From the NCBI GenBank assembly GCA_041674745.1, contig JBAYVD010000004.1:178943-242942 (forward strand): a stretch of 64,000 nt of DNA, written 5' to 3'. The notes under the pieces were generated by a model, which had not been told where the DNA came from, searched no databases, and saw nothing but the letters and a program-made list of their open reading frames with translations. Below, one piece after another: positions 50,468 through 59,048 of the stretch (positions are counted from its first letter, which is position 1; the number at the start of each line of letters is the position of its first letter). A program made the position numbers and the translations under genes. Source of the DNA: UBA2040 sp041674745 (lineage in GTDB: Bacteria; Bacteroidota; Bacteroidia; Flavobacteriales_D; Crocinitomicaceae).

Positions 50468-50976
50468 TGAGTTTGGAAACGGAACGATTGGTACTTCGGG
50501 CAGCGAGATTGGATGATTTCGAAGCAATTTATCACCTGCGTTCCGATGAAAAAATTAATCAATACATCAAGCGAAGTCAAATTCAAACCCGTGAGATTGT
50601 GCAGTCTTTTTTGGAAAGAACCATCCTGAGCGTCGAGAAAAATGAATTGTTTGACTGGGTGATTTGCAGCAAGGAAAATCAAAAAGTCATCGGTTCTATC
50701 TGTTTGTGGAACGTGTCGGAGGATCGATCATACGCGGAATTGGGGTATGCATTGCGAACCGATTTTCACGGAAAAGGAATCATGAACGAGGCTGTTTCAG
50801 CGGTTTTAAAGTATGGCTTCACCCAATTATTTCTCGATAAAATCGAAGCGTATACTTCAAGGTACAATGTTAAATCCATTCGTATGTTGGAACGAAATGG
50901 TTTTCAATTGCTTTCTAATAAAAGGGATGATGGCAATGCGGACAATCGAATTTTTGAGTTGTTGAGAAAAGTCTGA
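50467..50976 (+). CDS. GNAT N-acetyltransferase, RimJ/RimL-like
   Basis: A 169-residue protein: 'ETERLVLRAARLDDFEAIYH' is the RimJ/RimL start, and 'YAELGYALRTDFHGKGIMNE' with 'AVSAVLKYGF' is the acetyl-CoA-binding block. Such enzymes acetylate ribosomal proteins or small amines; the substrate is unknown. ATG at 50467 overlaps the DUF4159 stop (TGATG); a GTG at 50464 is possible. It is convergent with the TrmH-type gene, three bases apart. Confidence 0.88.
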   Translation: MSLETERLVLRAARLDDFEAIYHLRSDEKINQYIKRSQIQTREIVQSFLERTILSVEKNELFDWVICSKENQKVIGSICLWNVSEDRSYAELGYALRTDFHGKGIMNEAVSAVLKYGFTQLFLDKIEAYTSRYNVKSIRMLERNGFQLLSNKRDDGNADNRIFELLRKV

Positions 50977-50978
50977 TT

Positions 50979-51704
50979 CTATTTGTTTCTATGAAATTCA
51001 GACAACAAAATTCCCGTTGCGGAAGCGACATTTAAAGATTCTGCCTTTCCAAAACGAGGAATGGTGAGTTGGTGGGAGATGAATTGCTGAATTGTATCGG
51101 AAATACCATTTCCTTCATTGCCCATAATAAGGATTGCTTCATCAGGAAGATTGGTTTTGTATACATTTTCGCCGTTTAGCAATGCACCAAAAATTGGTTT
51201 TTGAGCAGCTTTTAAGTAGTTTTCTAAGTCAACATACTCCAATTGAATGCGGAAAATAGAACCCATACTCGCTTGAATTACTTTTGGGTTGAAGCAATCT
51301 ACAGTGTCGTTGGAGCAAACAATTTTTGAAAGTCCATACCAATCCGCCAATCGGATTATCGTTCCCAAATTGCCGGGATCTTGTATTTGATCCAAAACCA
51401 AGGTGAAATTTTCAATTTGTGGTTCAATTTTTGGATATTTCAGCAAGGCCAAACATTTGTTGGGCGTCTTAAAACTCGAAATTTGTTCTGATTCTGAGGT
51501 AGAAATTTCAAAAATGGCAGGAAAATGAATGTTCAAATTAGATTCTTTCAACACATATATTTCTTGAATCAGCGAGGCATATTCCGCTACCGCTTCCAAA
51601 ACCATTTTTTCGCCTTCAATGAGAAAGGATTGCTCCAAATCGCGGTTTTTTTTCAAACGAAGCGAGCGCAAATGTTTAATCTTGTTTTTGGAAATTCTTT
51701 CCAC
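50979..51704 (-). CDS. SpoU/TrmH-family RNA 2'-O-methyltransferase
   Basis: A 241-residue knotted methyltransferase. All three SpoU motifs are visible: 'DQIQDPGNLGTIIRLADWYG', 'AILIMGNEGNGISD' and 'ESLNVASATGILLSEF'. The N-terminal ~95 residues form the usual substrate-binding domain. Target could be 23S rRNA or tRNA. It is divergent from tamL, a pairing I recall as common in Bacteroidota. Confidence 0.92.
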   Translation of the reverse strand: MERISKNKIKHLRSLRLKKNRDLEQSFLIEGEKMVLEAVAEYASLIQEIYVLKESNLNIHFPAIFEISTSESEQISSFKTPNKCLALLKYPKIEPQIENFTLVLDQIQDPGNLGTIIRLADWYGLSKIVCSNDTVDCFNPKVIQASMGSIFRIQLEYVDLENYLKAAQKPIFGALLNGENVYKTNLPDEAILIMGNEGNGISDTIQQFISHQLTIPRFGKAESLNVASATGILLSEFHRNK

Positions 51705-51717
51705 TTGAGTAATTTGT

Positions 51718-51725
51718 TATTTTTG
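51718..51725 (+). promoter_or_regulatory. -7 box TATTTTTG for tamL
   Basis: Perfect TAnnTTTG, 18 bases before the GTG at 51744. It also supports the GTG rather than an internal start. Confidence 0.55.
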
Positions 51726-51743
51726 TCTTTGTAAAATTCTTCG

Positions 51744-54422
51744 GTGTCGAACTTCAAAACTACATATATTCTCGTAATAATTTTGTTAGCGCTCTTTTCG
51801 TGTCGCCAAACAAAGCACGTCCCTGGTGGTAAGTATTTGATAAAGAAGAATGTAATTCATGTAAGCGGTGAGTATTTGGATGCGGATGAAATAAAAGAAA
51901 TCATCCGTCAACCTGCCAATTTCAAAACGCTGGGCATGAAACTGAAATTAAGAGCTTTCAATTTGGTTGATTCAACCAAAGTCGCAGACAAGCGGATTCG
52001 AAAAAATGACCAACTCGACGTTATCAATAAAAATCGAACAACTCGGCAAGATAGAATAAACAACAAACGGATCGCAAAGGCTAAACGAAAAGGAGACGCT
52101 CTATATACACGAAAAAAAATTACCTTAAAAGACACCTTGGCACCTCGACTCTTTTTGCGCGAATGGTTGAAATACAAGTACGGTGAAGCTCCGATTATTT
52201 TTGATTCGACGGCGTTTTTGAAAACCATTGAACAACATGGTAATTATTTAAAGAAAAAAGGCTTTTATTTTGGATCAAATTCGGCTGAGGTGCGTTACAA
52301 AGTCAAACGAAAAAAGGTAATTGTAACCTATAATTTGGTGACAGGTCCACAATATATCATTGATTCAGTTTACACCATTTCGACAAATCCGTCCTTGGCG
52401 GCGGATTACTTGAACTTTCTTGGAAAGGAAATGATTCAACCTTTGGTAAACGAGCCATTTGATCGAGACCTCTTGGACGATTATCGGACTACTTTGGCGA
52501 AAAAATTCCGGGATGAAACCTACTATGGATTCAGCCCTACCCACATCTCTTTTGTAGCGGATACGAACCAAACGACGATGAAAGTAACGTTAGGTTTGAA
52601 ATTCAGTGATCGCCAAGTGTACAATCCGTCCAATCCGGACAGTGTAATTAGTGTTAAACATCAATCGACAAAGGTACGTAACGTTTATTTTCACATCAGC
52701 GATACCTCGTTTTTCAGAGGAAATTTCAAAGATAGCGTGGCAAAATTAGGATTGAATGTCTATGAAGGTCAATTTTTTCAAGATTTGGACACGACCTTTT
52801 ATTCTGAAATAATCAATAAGAAAACAGACTCCATCAACTTGAATCGGGAGGCCACTTTTTTATACAACGGAAAACTCTTTGTAACGCCGAGTATTATTGA
52901 ATCTCAAAATTATTTGGAACAAGAAAATTGGTACAAAGAATATTACGTGGACCGAAGTTATACTCGATTGGCACAGTTGGGGCTTTTCCAATCGATCAAA
53001 CCACAATTGATAGAAATACCGGGGACAGGCTTGGTGGATGTGCATTATTATTTGATTCCAGCGAAGAAACAAAGTTTTGGTTTTGAGCCTCGAGCCTCCA
53101 ACTCCAATGGCTATTTTGGGGTTTCGGCTTCCGTGAATTATGTCAACAAGAATTTATTTGGTGGAGCCCAGAAAATGACGATTTCCTTGATGGGTGGTTT
53201 TGAATCACAACCGTTGGTTTTTGACGCGAGCACAGACAATACTCAAATCCAAAACATTGGTAAGAGTTTCAATACCTTGGAATTGGGTCCGAATGTTGTT
53301 TTTGACATTCCTGGATTGTTTCCTACTAAATTGACCACGCTTTCCAAACGACAACGCCCCAGAACAGTGATGTCGGTGGCTTACAACTTTCAAAAACGAC
53401 CGGAGTATACACGAAACACCTTCCAAGCCAATTACTTGTGGAAATGGTTTGTGGGAAAAACACAAGTATTTAATTTAGGACTACCTGCTGCTTCTGTAAT
53501 AAAATTCGTTAGCATAGATCCATCTACTGTTTTTGAAGCAAAGTTAGCTGCTTTGAATGATTTGTTTCTTCGAAATTCCTATTCAGACCAATTGATTTGG
53601 CAGGATTGGAAAGCCATTTTTGAATACAATAACAAAGAAAAAGACAACAAGAAAACAAGAAATCAAATTTATTTCAACTCGAGTTTTGATGCGGCTGGAA
53701 ATATAATGACGCTCTTTCAATCGACACAAGATACCAATGCGGTGGGGCAATATTTGTTGTTGGGTGTTCCTTATTCCAAATTTCTTCGTCTCGACAATGA
53801 CTTTATTCTTTCGCGGATATTGACGAAAAAATCGAGCATTCATTTCAGGACGTTGGCGGGCGGTGGTATTCCAAACGGAGTCAAACAAACCTCGTTGCCT
53901 TTTGATTACAGTTTCTTCGCGGGAGGATCCAATGACAACCGCGGTTGGCGTGCTCGATCGCTGGGCCCAGGTTCTTACAAATACATGTTGGATACCAATC
54001 GTACCTTGACACAAATTGGGGATATTCGCTTGGGTGCGTCTGCCGAATATCGTTACTCATTTGGTCCAACCTTGAAAGGCGCTTTTTTCATTGATGCTGG
54101 AAATATTTGGACGTACAAAGAGGATATTAATCGACCAGGAAGTCAATTTTCTTCGTCGTGGCACAAAGAGATTGCTTATTCGGCGGGGGTTGGTTTGCGG
54201 ATTGATTTGGATTTCTTTATTGTGCGTTTGGATTTTGGTGTGCCGTTGAACAATGTAAGTGTTCCACAGAATGCCCGATGGATTTTCCAATCACGCGCAC
54301 CCATCACGGACGAATTAATCAACAAATTTGGATTGGAAAAATATACAACCTTGCAGGCGGAAGGTCGAATTCCTCGTCCGTTCAATCCTCAATTCCATTT
54401 TGGTATTGGTTATCCTTTCTAG
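51744..54422 (+). CDS. tamL: TamL, BamA/TamA-family lipoprotein
   Basis: An 892-residue outer-membrane lipoprotein starting with GTG. Lipobox 'ILLALFSCRQT' near residue 20; N-terminal POTRA-like segments with 'YLIKKNVIHVSGEYLDADEI'; a basic insertion of about 30 residues ('RINNKRIAKAKRKGD'); and a C-terminal Omp85 barrel from about 440 ('FGFEPRASNSNGYFGVSASV', 'FFAGGSNDNRGWRARSLGPG', 'GAFFIDAGNIW'), ending in Phe. TamL partners TamB in outer-membrane protein or lipid transport in Bacteroidota. Confidence 0.9.
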   Translation: MSNFKTTYILVIILLALFSCRQTKHVPGGKYLIKKNVIHVSGEYLDADEIKEIIRQPANFKTLGMKLKLRAFNLVDSTKVADKRIRKNDQLDVINKNRTTRQDRINNKRIAKAKRKGDALYTRKKITLKDTLAPRLFLREWLKYKYGEAPIIFDSTAFLKTIEQHGNYLKKKGFYFGSNSAEVRYKVKRKKVIVTYNLVTGPQYIIDSVYTISTNPSLAADYLNFLGKEMIQPLVNEPFDRDLLDDYRTTLAKKFRDETYYGFSPTHISFVADTNQTTMKVTLGLKFSDRQVYNPSNPDSVISVKHQSTKVRNVYFHISDTSFFRGNFKDSVAKLGLNVYEGQFFQDLDTTFYSEIINKKTDSINLNREATFLYNGKLFVTPSIIESQNYLEQENWYKEYYVDRSYTRLAQLGLFQSIKPQLIEIPGTGLVDVHYYLIPAKKQSFGFEPRASNSNGYFGVSASVNYVNKNLFGGAQKMTISLMGGFESQPLVFDASTDNTQIQNIGKSFNTLELGPNVVFDIPGLFPTKLTTLSKRQRPRTVMSVAYNFQKRPEYTRNTFQANYLWKWFVGKTQVFNLGLPAASVIKFVSIDPSTVFEAKLAALNDLFLRNSYSDQLIWQDWKAIFEYNNKEKDNKKTRNQIYFNSSFDAAGNIMTLFQSTQDTNAVGQYLLLGVPYSKFLRLDNDFILSRILTKKSSIHFRTLAGGGIPNGVKQTSLPFDYSFFAGGSNDNRGWRARSLGPGSYKYMLDTNRTLTQIGDIRLGASAEYRYSFGPTLKGAFFIDAGNIWTYKEDINRPGSQFSSSWHKEIAYSAGVGLRIDLDFFIVRLDFGVPLNNVSVPQNARWIFQSRAPITDELINKFGLEKYTTLQAEGRIPRPFNPQFHFGIGYPF

Positions 54423-56707
54423 TCTTCTAAAACTGTAAGATTCGCAAAGCGCAACAAAACGGTTTTTGCTCCGTGATGCGGAAAGAAAATAGTTGCTTTT
54501 TTGTCTTGACCTTCGCCCACCATTTGGGTTACTTTTCCTTTTCCAAATCGATCGTGTTCCACCATGTAACCTACTTTTAAATCCAACGAAGAAGATCCTT
54601 TGATGGAACTTTCAGAAGACGTGGTTTTGGCAATGGATTTAAAATTTCCCAAACCGCTCGAAGTGGAAGGGCCTCGATTCAATCCGCCAACAAATGGACG
54701 ATCGAAAGAGGAGCCATTGAGGGAGCGACCGCCGGGTCGGGGCGTATTTTCAACTTCCAAGAAAACAGGGTCAATTTCACTAATAAAACGACTTGGTTCA
54801 GATGAAGTAAGATTCCCCCAAACGAAGCGAGAAGTGGCATAAGAAAGCGTACAAGCATCTTTTGCGCGCGTTACCGCTACATAAAACAGTCTTCGTTCTT
54901 CTTCTAATTCTGATCGAGTACTCAAAACCATTTGGGATGGAAAGAGATTTTCTTCCATGCCTACGAGAAAAACATTTGGAAACTCTAGACCCTTACTGGA
55001 GTGAATGGTCATGAGCGTTACGTAATTTTTATCATCGTCAGTTTGATTATCGGCATCCGTCAAAAGCGCAACATCCATCAAGAAATCAGGTAAATAAATG
55101 TCACCTGATTCATTGTTTGCCACCGTGAATTCTTTGATACCACTGATCAATTGTTCGATGTTTTGGTAGCGTTCAACTTCTTCAACACCTTTGTCTTTGT
55201 CAGCAAAAAGTTCTTTTAAAATTCCAGACGAACGTGCAATTTCTTGCGCCAATTCATAGGCGTTCAATTTGCGCAATTGCGCAGTGAAACTGGACACCAT
55301 GGTGACAAAATCCGAAATTTTCGATTTCGCCCCCGAATTGATGTTGACCGGATATTGATGAAAATTACTGACAACGTCCCAAAGACTAACATTGTACTGA
55401 GTTGAGGCGATTAGCAAATTTTCAATCGTGGTTTTTCCAATGCCTCGTTTTGGGTAATTGATGATGCGTTTGAAGGCTTCTTCGTCATTGGGATTCGTCA
55501 CCAATCGGAAGTACGCTAAAATGTCTTTGATTTCTTTCCGTTGGTAAAAAGAAAGTCCACCAAAAATCTTGTAGGGCATGTTCAGCTTTCGCAAAGCTTC
55601 CTCAAAAGCTCTGGATTGCTTGTTGGTTCGGTACAAAATCGCAAAATCACTGTACGGCAAACCTTCGCCTTGTTTGGTGTCGTAAATTCGATTCACAATC
55701 ACTTTTCCTTCTTCGTTGTCGGTCAGTGTGCGAATGACTTTGATTTTCTTTCCTTCGTCGTTATCGGTCCAAACTTTCTTTTCGATTTGGTCTTGGTTTC
55801 GCTTGATAACACTATTTGCGGCTTCCACGATGTTTTTCGTAGAACGGTAATTTTGTTCGAGTTTGTAGAGTTTGAAATCCGGATAATCCGTTTTGAAATT
55901 CAAGATGTTTTGAATGTTGGCGCCACGGAAGGAATAGATACTTTGGGCATCGTCACCGACCACGCAAATATTCTCATAAACCGCTGCTAATTTCTTAACA
56001 ATCAAGTATTGAGCAAAGTTGGTATCTTGGTACTCATCCACCAAAATGTATTTGAATTTTTGTTGGTAGTAGGAGAGAACGTCCGGGAAATCGCGCAGCA
56101 AAACATTGGTTTGGTACAACAAATCATCGAAATCCATGGCGCCGGCTTTGAAACAACGCAACGCATAATTTTTGTAAATAGTAGCCATTTCTGGACGTTT
56201 TGACATTTTGTCTTCGTCGAGAATTTCTTTGTTTTGCGCGTAGGCTTCTGGTGAAATCAAGTTGTTTTTTGCCGAAGAAATTCGACCCAAAACATTGCCT
56301 GGTTTGTAGATTTTTTCGTCCAAATTCAAATCTGAAATCACGGATTTCAATAAACTTTTTGAATCTTGTGTGTCGTAAATCGTGAAGTTGGATGGATAAC
56401 CCAAACGGTCAGAATTGTAGCGTAAAATACGAGAGAAAACGGAGTGAAACGTTCCCATGGTGATGCTTTTTGCTTCACTTCCGCCTACGATGTGACCAAT
56501 TCTTTCGGTCATTTCTCGTGCCGCTTTGTTGGTAAACGTCAATGCCATAATGTTAAACGGATCAATTCCTGCTTCCATCATATAGGCAATTCGGTAGGTG
56601 AGAACCCGCGTTTTTCCAGATCCAGCGCCGGCAATTACCATCGTGGGACCGTAAATATTTTTCACAGCCACCAATTGGCTTTCGTTTAATTCGTCTAAAT
56701 AACTCAT
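54419..56707 (-). CDS. UvrD/PcrA-family DNA helicase
   Basis: A 762-residue superfamily 1 helicase. Walker A 'VIAGAGSGKTRVLTYRIA' at the N-terminus, 'LVDEYQDTNFAQY' (motif II), 'LEQNYRSTKNIVEAAN' (IV), 'LMTIHSSKGLEFPNVFLVG' (V) and 'RRLFYVAVTRAKDACTL' (VI). The C-terminal Tudor-like region 'VEHDRFGKGKVTQMVGEGQD' is the PcrA tail that binds RNA polymerase. The frame extends to 56755, but the promoter box at 56726-56733 sits inside that extension, so the start is 56707. It is convergent with tamL, overlapping four bases. Confidence 0.92.
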   Translation of the reverse strand: MSYLDELNESQLVAVKNIYGPTMVIAGAGSGKTRVLTYRIAYMMEAGIDPFNIMALTFTNKAAREMTERIGHIVGGSEAKSITMGTFHSVFSRILRYNSDRLGYPSNFTIYDTQDSKSLLKSVISDLNLDEKIYKPGNVLGRISSAKNNLISPEAYAQNKEILDEDKMSKRPEMATIYKNYALRCFKAGAMDFDDLLYQTNVLLRDFPDVLSYYQQKFKYILVDEYQDTNFAQYLIVKKLAAVYENICVVGDDAQSIYSFRGANIQNILNFKTDYPDFKLYKLEQNYRSTKNIVEAANSVIKRNQDQIEKKVWTDNDEGKKIKVIRTLTDNEEGKVIVNRIYDTKQGEGLPYSDFAILYRTNKQSRAFEEALRKLNMPYKIFGGLSFYQRKEIKDILAYFRLVTNPNDEEAFKRIINYPKRGIGKTTIENLLIASTQYNVSLWDVVSNFHQYPVNINSGAKSKISDFVTMVSSFTAQLRKLNAYELAQEIARSSGILKELFADKDKGVEEVERYQNIEQLISGIKEFTVANNESGDIYLPDFLMDVALLTDADNQTDDDKNYVTLMTIHSSKGLEFPNVFLVGMEENLFPSQMVLSTRSELEEERRLFYVAVTRAKDACTLSYATSRFVWGNLTSSEPSRFISEIDPVFLEVENTPRPGGRSLNGSSFDRPFVGGLNRGPSTSSGLGNFKSIAKTTSSESSIKGSSSLDLKVGYMVEHDRFGKGKVTQMVGEGQDKKATIFFPHHGAKTVLLRFANLTVLED

Positions 56708-56725
56708 TGAAAATTTTGCTACAAA

Positions 56726-56733
56726 CAAAGGTA
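56726..56733 (-). promoter_or_regulatory. -7 box TACCTTTG for the UvrD-like helicase
   Basis: Perfect TAnnTTTG on the minus strand, 18 bases before the ATG at 56707; no -33 TTG seen. Confidence 0.55.
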
Positions 56734-56883
56734 AGAAAAGATGCGTTTCTTCCACTCGAATTTACTACATAATCCTGATTTGAATTGCGGCAATAGCATT
56801 TGAAATTTCTTTCAAATTTGCTGAATGCATGAATACAAAACGATGCAGAGAATAGTGACGTTTAAAAAAAAAGCAACTCCAAG

Positions 56884-56914
56884 TTACGAGAGAAGGATTT
56901 GTTCCTTTCCGTAA
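56884..56914. other. hairpin of unknown role upstream of fba
   Basis: Twelve base pairs with two single-A bulges: TTACG pairs with CGTAA, and AAGGA with TCCTT, around the loop TTTGT. It is about 105 bases upstream of the aldolase promoter and not followed by a T run on either strand, so it is not a simple terminator. Confidence 0.45.
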
Positions 56915-57019
56915 TTTATATTTCAATTCCTTGAATTTTGTTTCTATTTTTTCCCCTTTGAAAAATAAAAATAGGCAGTTTTAGCCTTCATTTTTCGGAA
57001 TCATCAAACTATTAATTGT

Positions 57020-57027
57020 TATCTTTG
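57020..57027 (+). promoter_or_regulatory. -7 box TATCTTTG for fba-accD
   Basis: Perfect TAnnTTTG, 15 bases before the ATG at 57043. Confidence 0.6.
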
Positions 57028-57042
57028 CTTCCTCAATTTTGA

Positions 57043-58119
57043 ATGAATAAAATGGCACACAACATAAAACCAGGCGTAGCTACGGGCGACCAAGTTCAAG
57101 AAATTTTCCGTTATGCAAAGGAAAAAGGGTTTGCATTACCAGCAATCAATGTTACAACTTCAAGCAATATAAACGCTGTAATGGAAGCGGCTGCGAAAAT
57201 GAAAGCACCGGCGATTATTCAGTTTTCGAATGGTGGCGGTCTGTTTTTGGCAGGAAAAAGTTTGGACAATGCTGGAGAAAAAGCAGCCATTGCAGGTTCA
57301 ATATCTGGTGCATTACACGTGCACCGCATGGCAGAAATGTACGGTGCAACAGTGATTTTGCATACCGATCATTGCGCGAAGAAATTATTGCCTTGGATTG
57401 ACGGTTTATTGGAGGCTGGCGAAGAACATTTCAAACAATACGGAGTTCCATTGTACAGTTCACACATGTTGGACTTTTCAGAAGAACCGATTCATGAAAA
57501 CATTGAGTTGTGCAAAACCTATTTGGCGCGCATGGCGAAAATCAACATGACGTTGGAAATCGAATTGGGCATCACGGGTGGAGAAGAAGACGGAGTAGAC
57601 AATTCAGATGTGGACAGTTCAAAATTGTACACGCAACCTTCTGAAGTGGCTTATGCGTACGAAGAATTAATGAAAATTTCTCCTCGTTTCACCATTGCTG
57701 CGGCTTTTGGAAACGTACACGGTGTGTACAAACCCGGAAATGTGAAGTTGACACCGAAAATTTTGTTGAATTCTCAGAAATACGTTCAAGAGAAATTCAA
57801 TACGGGCGAAAACCCAGTTGATTTTGTTTTCCATGGTGGTTCTGGTTCAACGGTTGAAGAAATTCGTGAAGCGATTGGATACGGAGTTATTAAAATGAAC
57901 ATTGATACCGATTTGCAATTTGCTTTTACGGAAGGTACGAGAGATTACATCGTGAAAAACATCGACTATTTGCACACGCAAATTGGAAATCCTGAAGGAG
58001 ACGACCAACCGAATAAAAAATACTACGATCCAAGAAAATGGTTACGAGAAAGTGAATTGACATTCATCGCAAGATTAGAAAAGTCGTTTACGGATTTGAA
58101 TAACATTAATACGTTGTAA
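57043..58119 (+). CDS. fbaA: class II fructose-bisphosphate aldolase
   Basis: A 358-residue zinc aldolase of glycolysis and gluconeogenesis. 'KPGVATGDQVQEIFRYAKEK' is the E. coli FbaA-type start; 'VILHTDHCAKKLLPWIDGLL' holds the metal and catalytic residues near 107-115; 'LEIELGITGGEEDGVDNSDV' and 'VFHGGSGSTVEEI' follow. ATG at 57043 or 57052 are both possible. accD follows after 24 bases, so glycolysis and fatty-acid initiation genes share a transcript here. Confidence 0.96.
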   Translation: MNKMAHNIKPGVATGDQVQEIFRYAKEKGFALPAINVTTSSNINAVMEAAAKMKAPAIIQFSNGGGLFLAGKSLDNAGEKAAIAGSISGALHVHRMAEMYGATVILHTDHCAKKLLPWIDGLLEAGEEHFKQYGVPLYSSHMLDFSEEPIHENIELCKTYLARMAKINMTLEIELGITGGEEDGVDNSDVDSSKLYTQPSEVAYAYEELMKISPRFTIAAAFGNVHGVYKPGNVKLTPKILLNSQKYVQEKFNTGENPVDFVFHGGSGSTVEEIREAIGYGVIKMNIDTDLQFAFTEGTRDYIVKNIDYLHTQIGNPEGDDQPNKKYYDPRKWLRESELTFIARLEKSFTDLNNINTL

Positions 58120-58143
58120 TTTAAACGTTTAAATTAAAATACT

Positions 58144-58989
58144 ATGAGTTGGTTTCAAAGAAGAAAAGAGGGGATTACCACCTCCACCAAAGAAAAGAAA
58201 GAAACGCCAGAAGGCTTGTGGCAAAAATGCAGCAATTGTAAAACCTTGTTCACCGCTGAAGATTTAGTGAAAAACGCGTGGGTTTGCGACCGTTGCAACA
58301 ACCACGAAAGAATTGGATCTGCGCAATATTTCAGTTTGTTATTTGACGACAATAAATTCAAAGAATTGGACGTGAAATTGACATCGGGTGACCCGTTGGA
58401 ATTTACTGATACAAAAAAATATACTGACCGAATTAAGGCGACACAAAAAGCAACCGGTTTAACCGATGCGATTCGAACCGCCGTTGGTAAGATGAACGGT
58501 CATGATTTCGTGGTAGCAGCGATGGACTTTTCATTCATTGGAGGATCTATGGGCTCTGTGATGGGAGAAAAAGTGGCAAGAGCCATTGACCATGCGATTA
58601 AAATCAAAGCGCCGTTTATGATTATTTCAAAATCAGGTGGCGCGCGCATGATGGAAGCTGGATATTCGTTGATGCAAATGGCCAAAATATCTGGAAAATT
58701 AGGGCAATTATCAGAAGCAGGATTGCCTTACATTTCCTTTTTAACCGATCCGACAACAGGTGGTGTTACCGCTTCTTTTGCGATGCTAGGCGATTTGAAT
58801 ATTGCGGAGCCAGAAGCATTGATTGGTTTTGCAGGACCGCGTGTCGTAAAAGAAACCATCGGTAGAGATTTGCCAGAAGGTTTCCAAACAGCCGAATTTG
58901 TTTTAGAACACGGTTTCTTGGATTACATTGTAGAACGAACAAAATTGAAAGATACACTTTCTCAAAGTTTGAGTTTCTTCCGAAACTAA
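58144..58989 (+). CDS. accD: acetyl-CoA carboxylase carboxyltransferase subunit beta
   Basis: A 281-residue subunit. A zinc ribbon with Cys29, Cys32, Cys48 and Cys51 leads into the crotonase-like carboxyltransferase core: 'FVVAAMDFSFIGGSMGSVMG', 'ISKSGGARMMEAGYSLMQMA', 'SFLTDPTTGGVTASFAMLGD' and 'GFAGPRVVKETIGRDLPEGF'. With AccA it moves the carboxyl group from biotin to acetyl-CoA in the first step of fatty acid synthesis. A strong hairpin terminator follows. Confidence 0.97.
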   Translation: MSWFQRRKEGITTSTKEKKETPEGLWQKCSNCKTLFTAEDLVKNAWVCDRCNNHERIGSAQYFSLLFDDNKFKELDVKLTSGDPLEFTDTKKYTDRIKATQKATGLTDAIRTAVGKMNGHDFVVAAMDFSFIGGSMGSVMGEKVARAIDHAIKIKAPFMIISKSGGARMMEAGYSLMQMAKISGKLGQLSEAGLPYISFLTDPTTGGVTASFAMLGDLNIAEPEALIGFAGPRVVKETIGRDLPEGFQTAEFVLEHGFLDYIVERTKLKDTLSQSLSFFRN

Positions 58990-59000
58990 ATCATAAGACA

Positions 59001-59036
59001 TAAAAAAAGGCTTTCCATTGGAAAGCCTTTTTTTTG
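59001..59036. terminator. bidirectional terminator between accD and the aminotransferase gene
   Basis: Stem AAAAGGCTTTCC/GGAAAGCCTTTT around a three-base loop, with A and T runs on both sides. Confidence 0.88.
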
Positions 59037-59048
59037 GTTCTTATTTTT

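Larger units (their letters stand above)
56708..57042. other. 335-base intergenic region between divergent helicase and aldolase promoters
   Basis: No gene is visible. It holds the -7 box of the helicase gene (56726-56733, minus), a 12-pair hairpin at 56884-56914, a short inverted repeat TGCAT/ATGCA (56826-56830 with 56843-56847), and the -7 box of the aldolase gene (57020-57027). The rest is A+T-rich. Confidence 0.6.
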
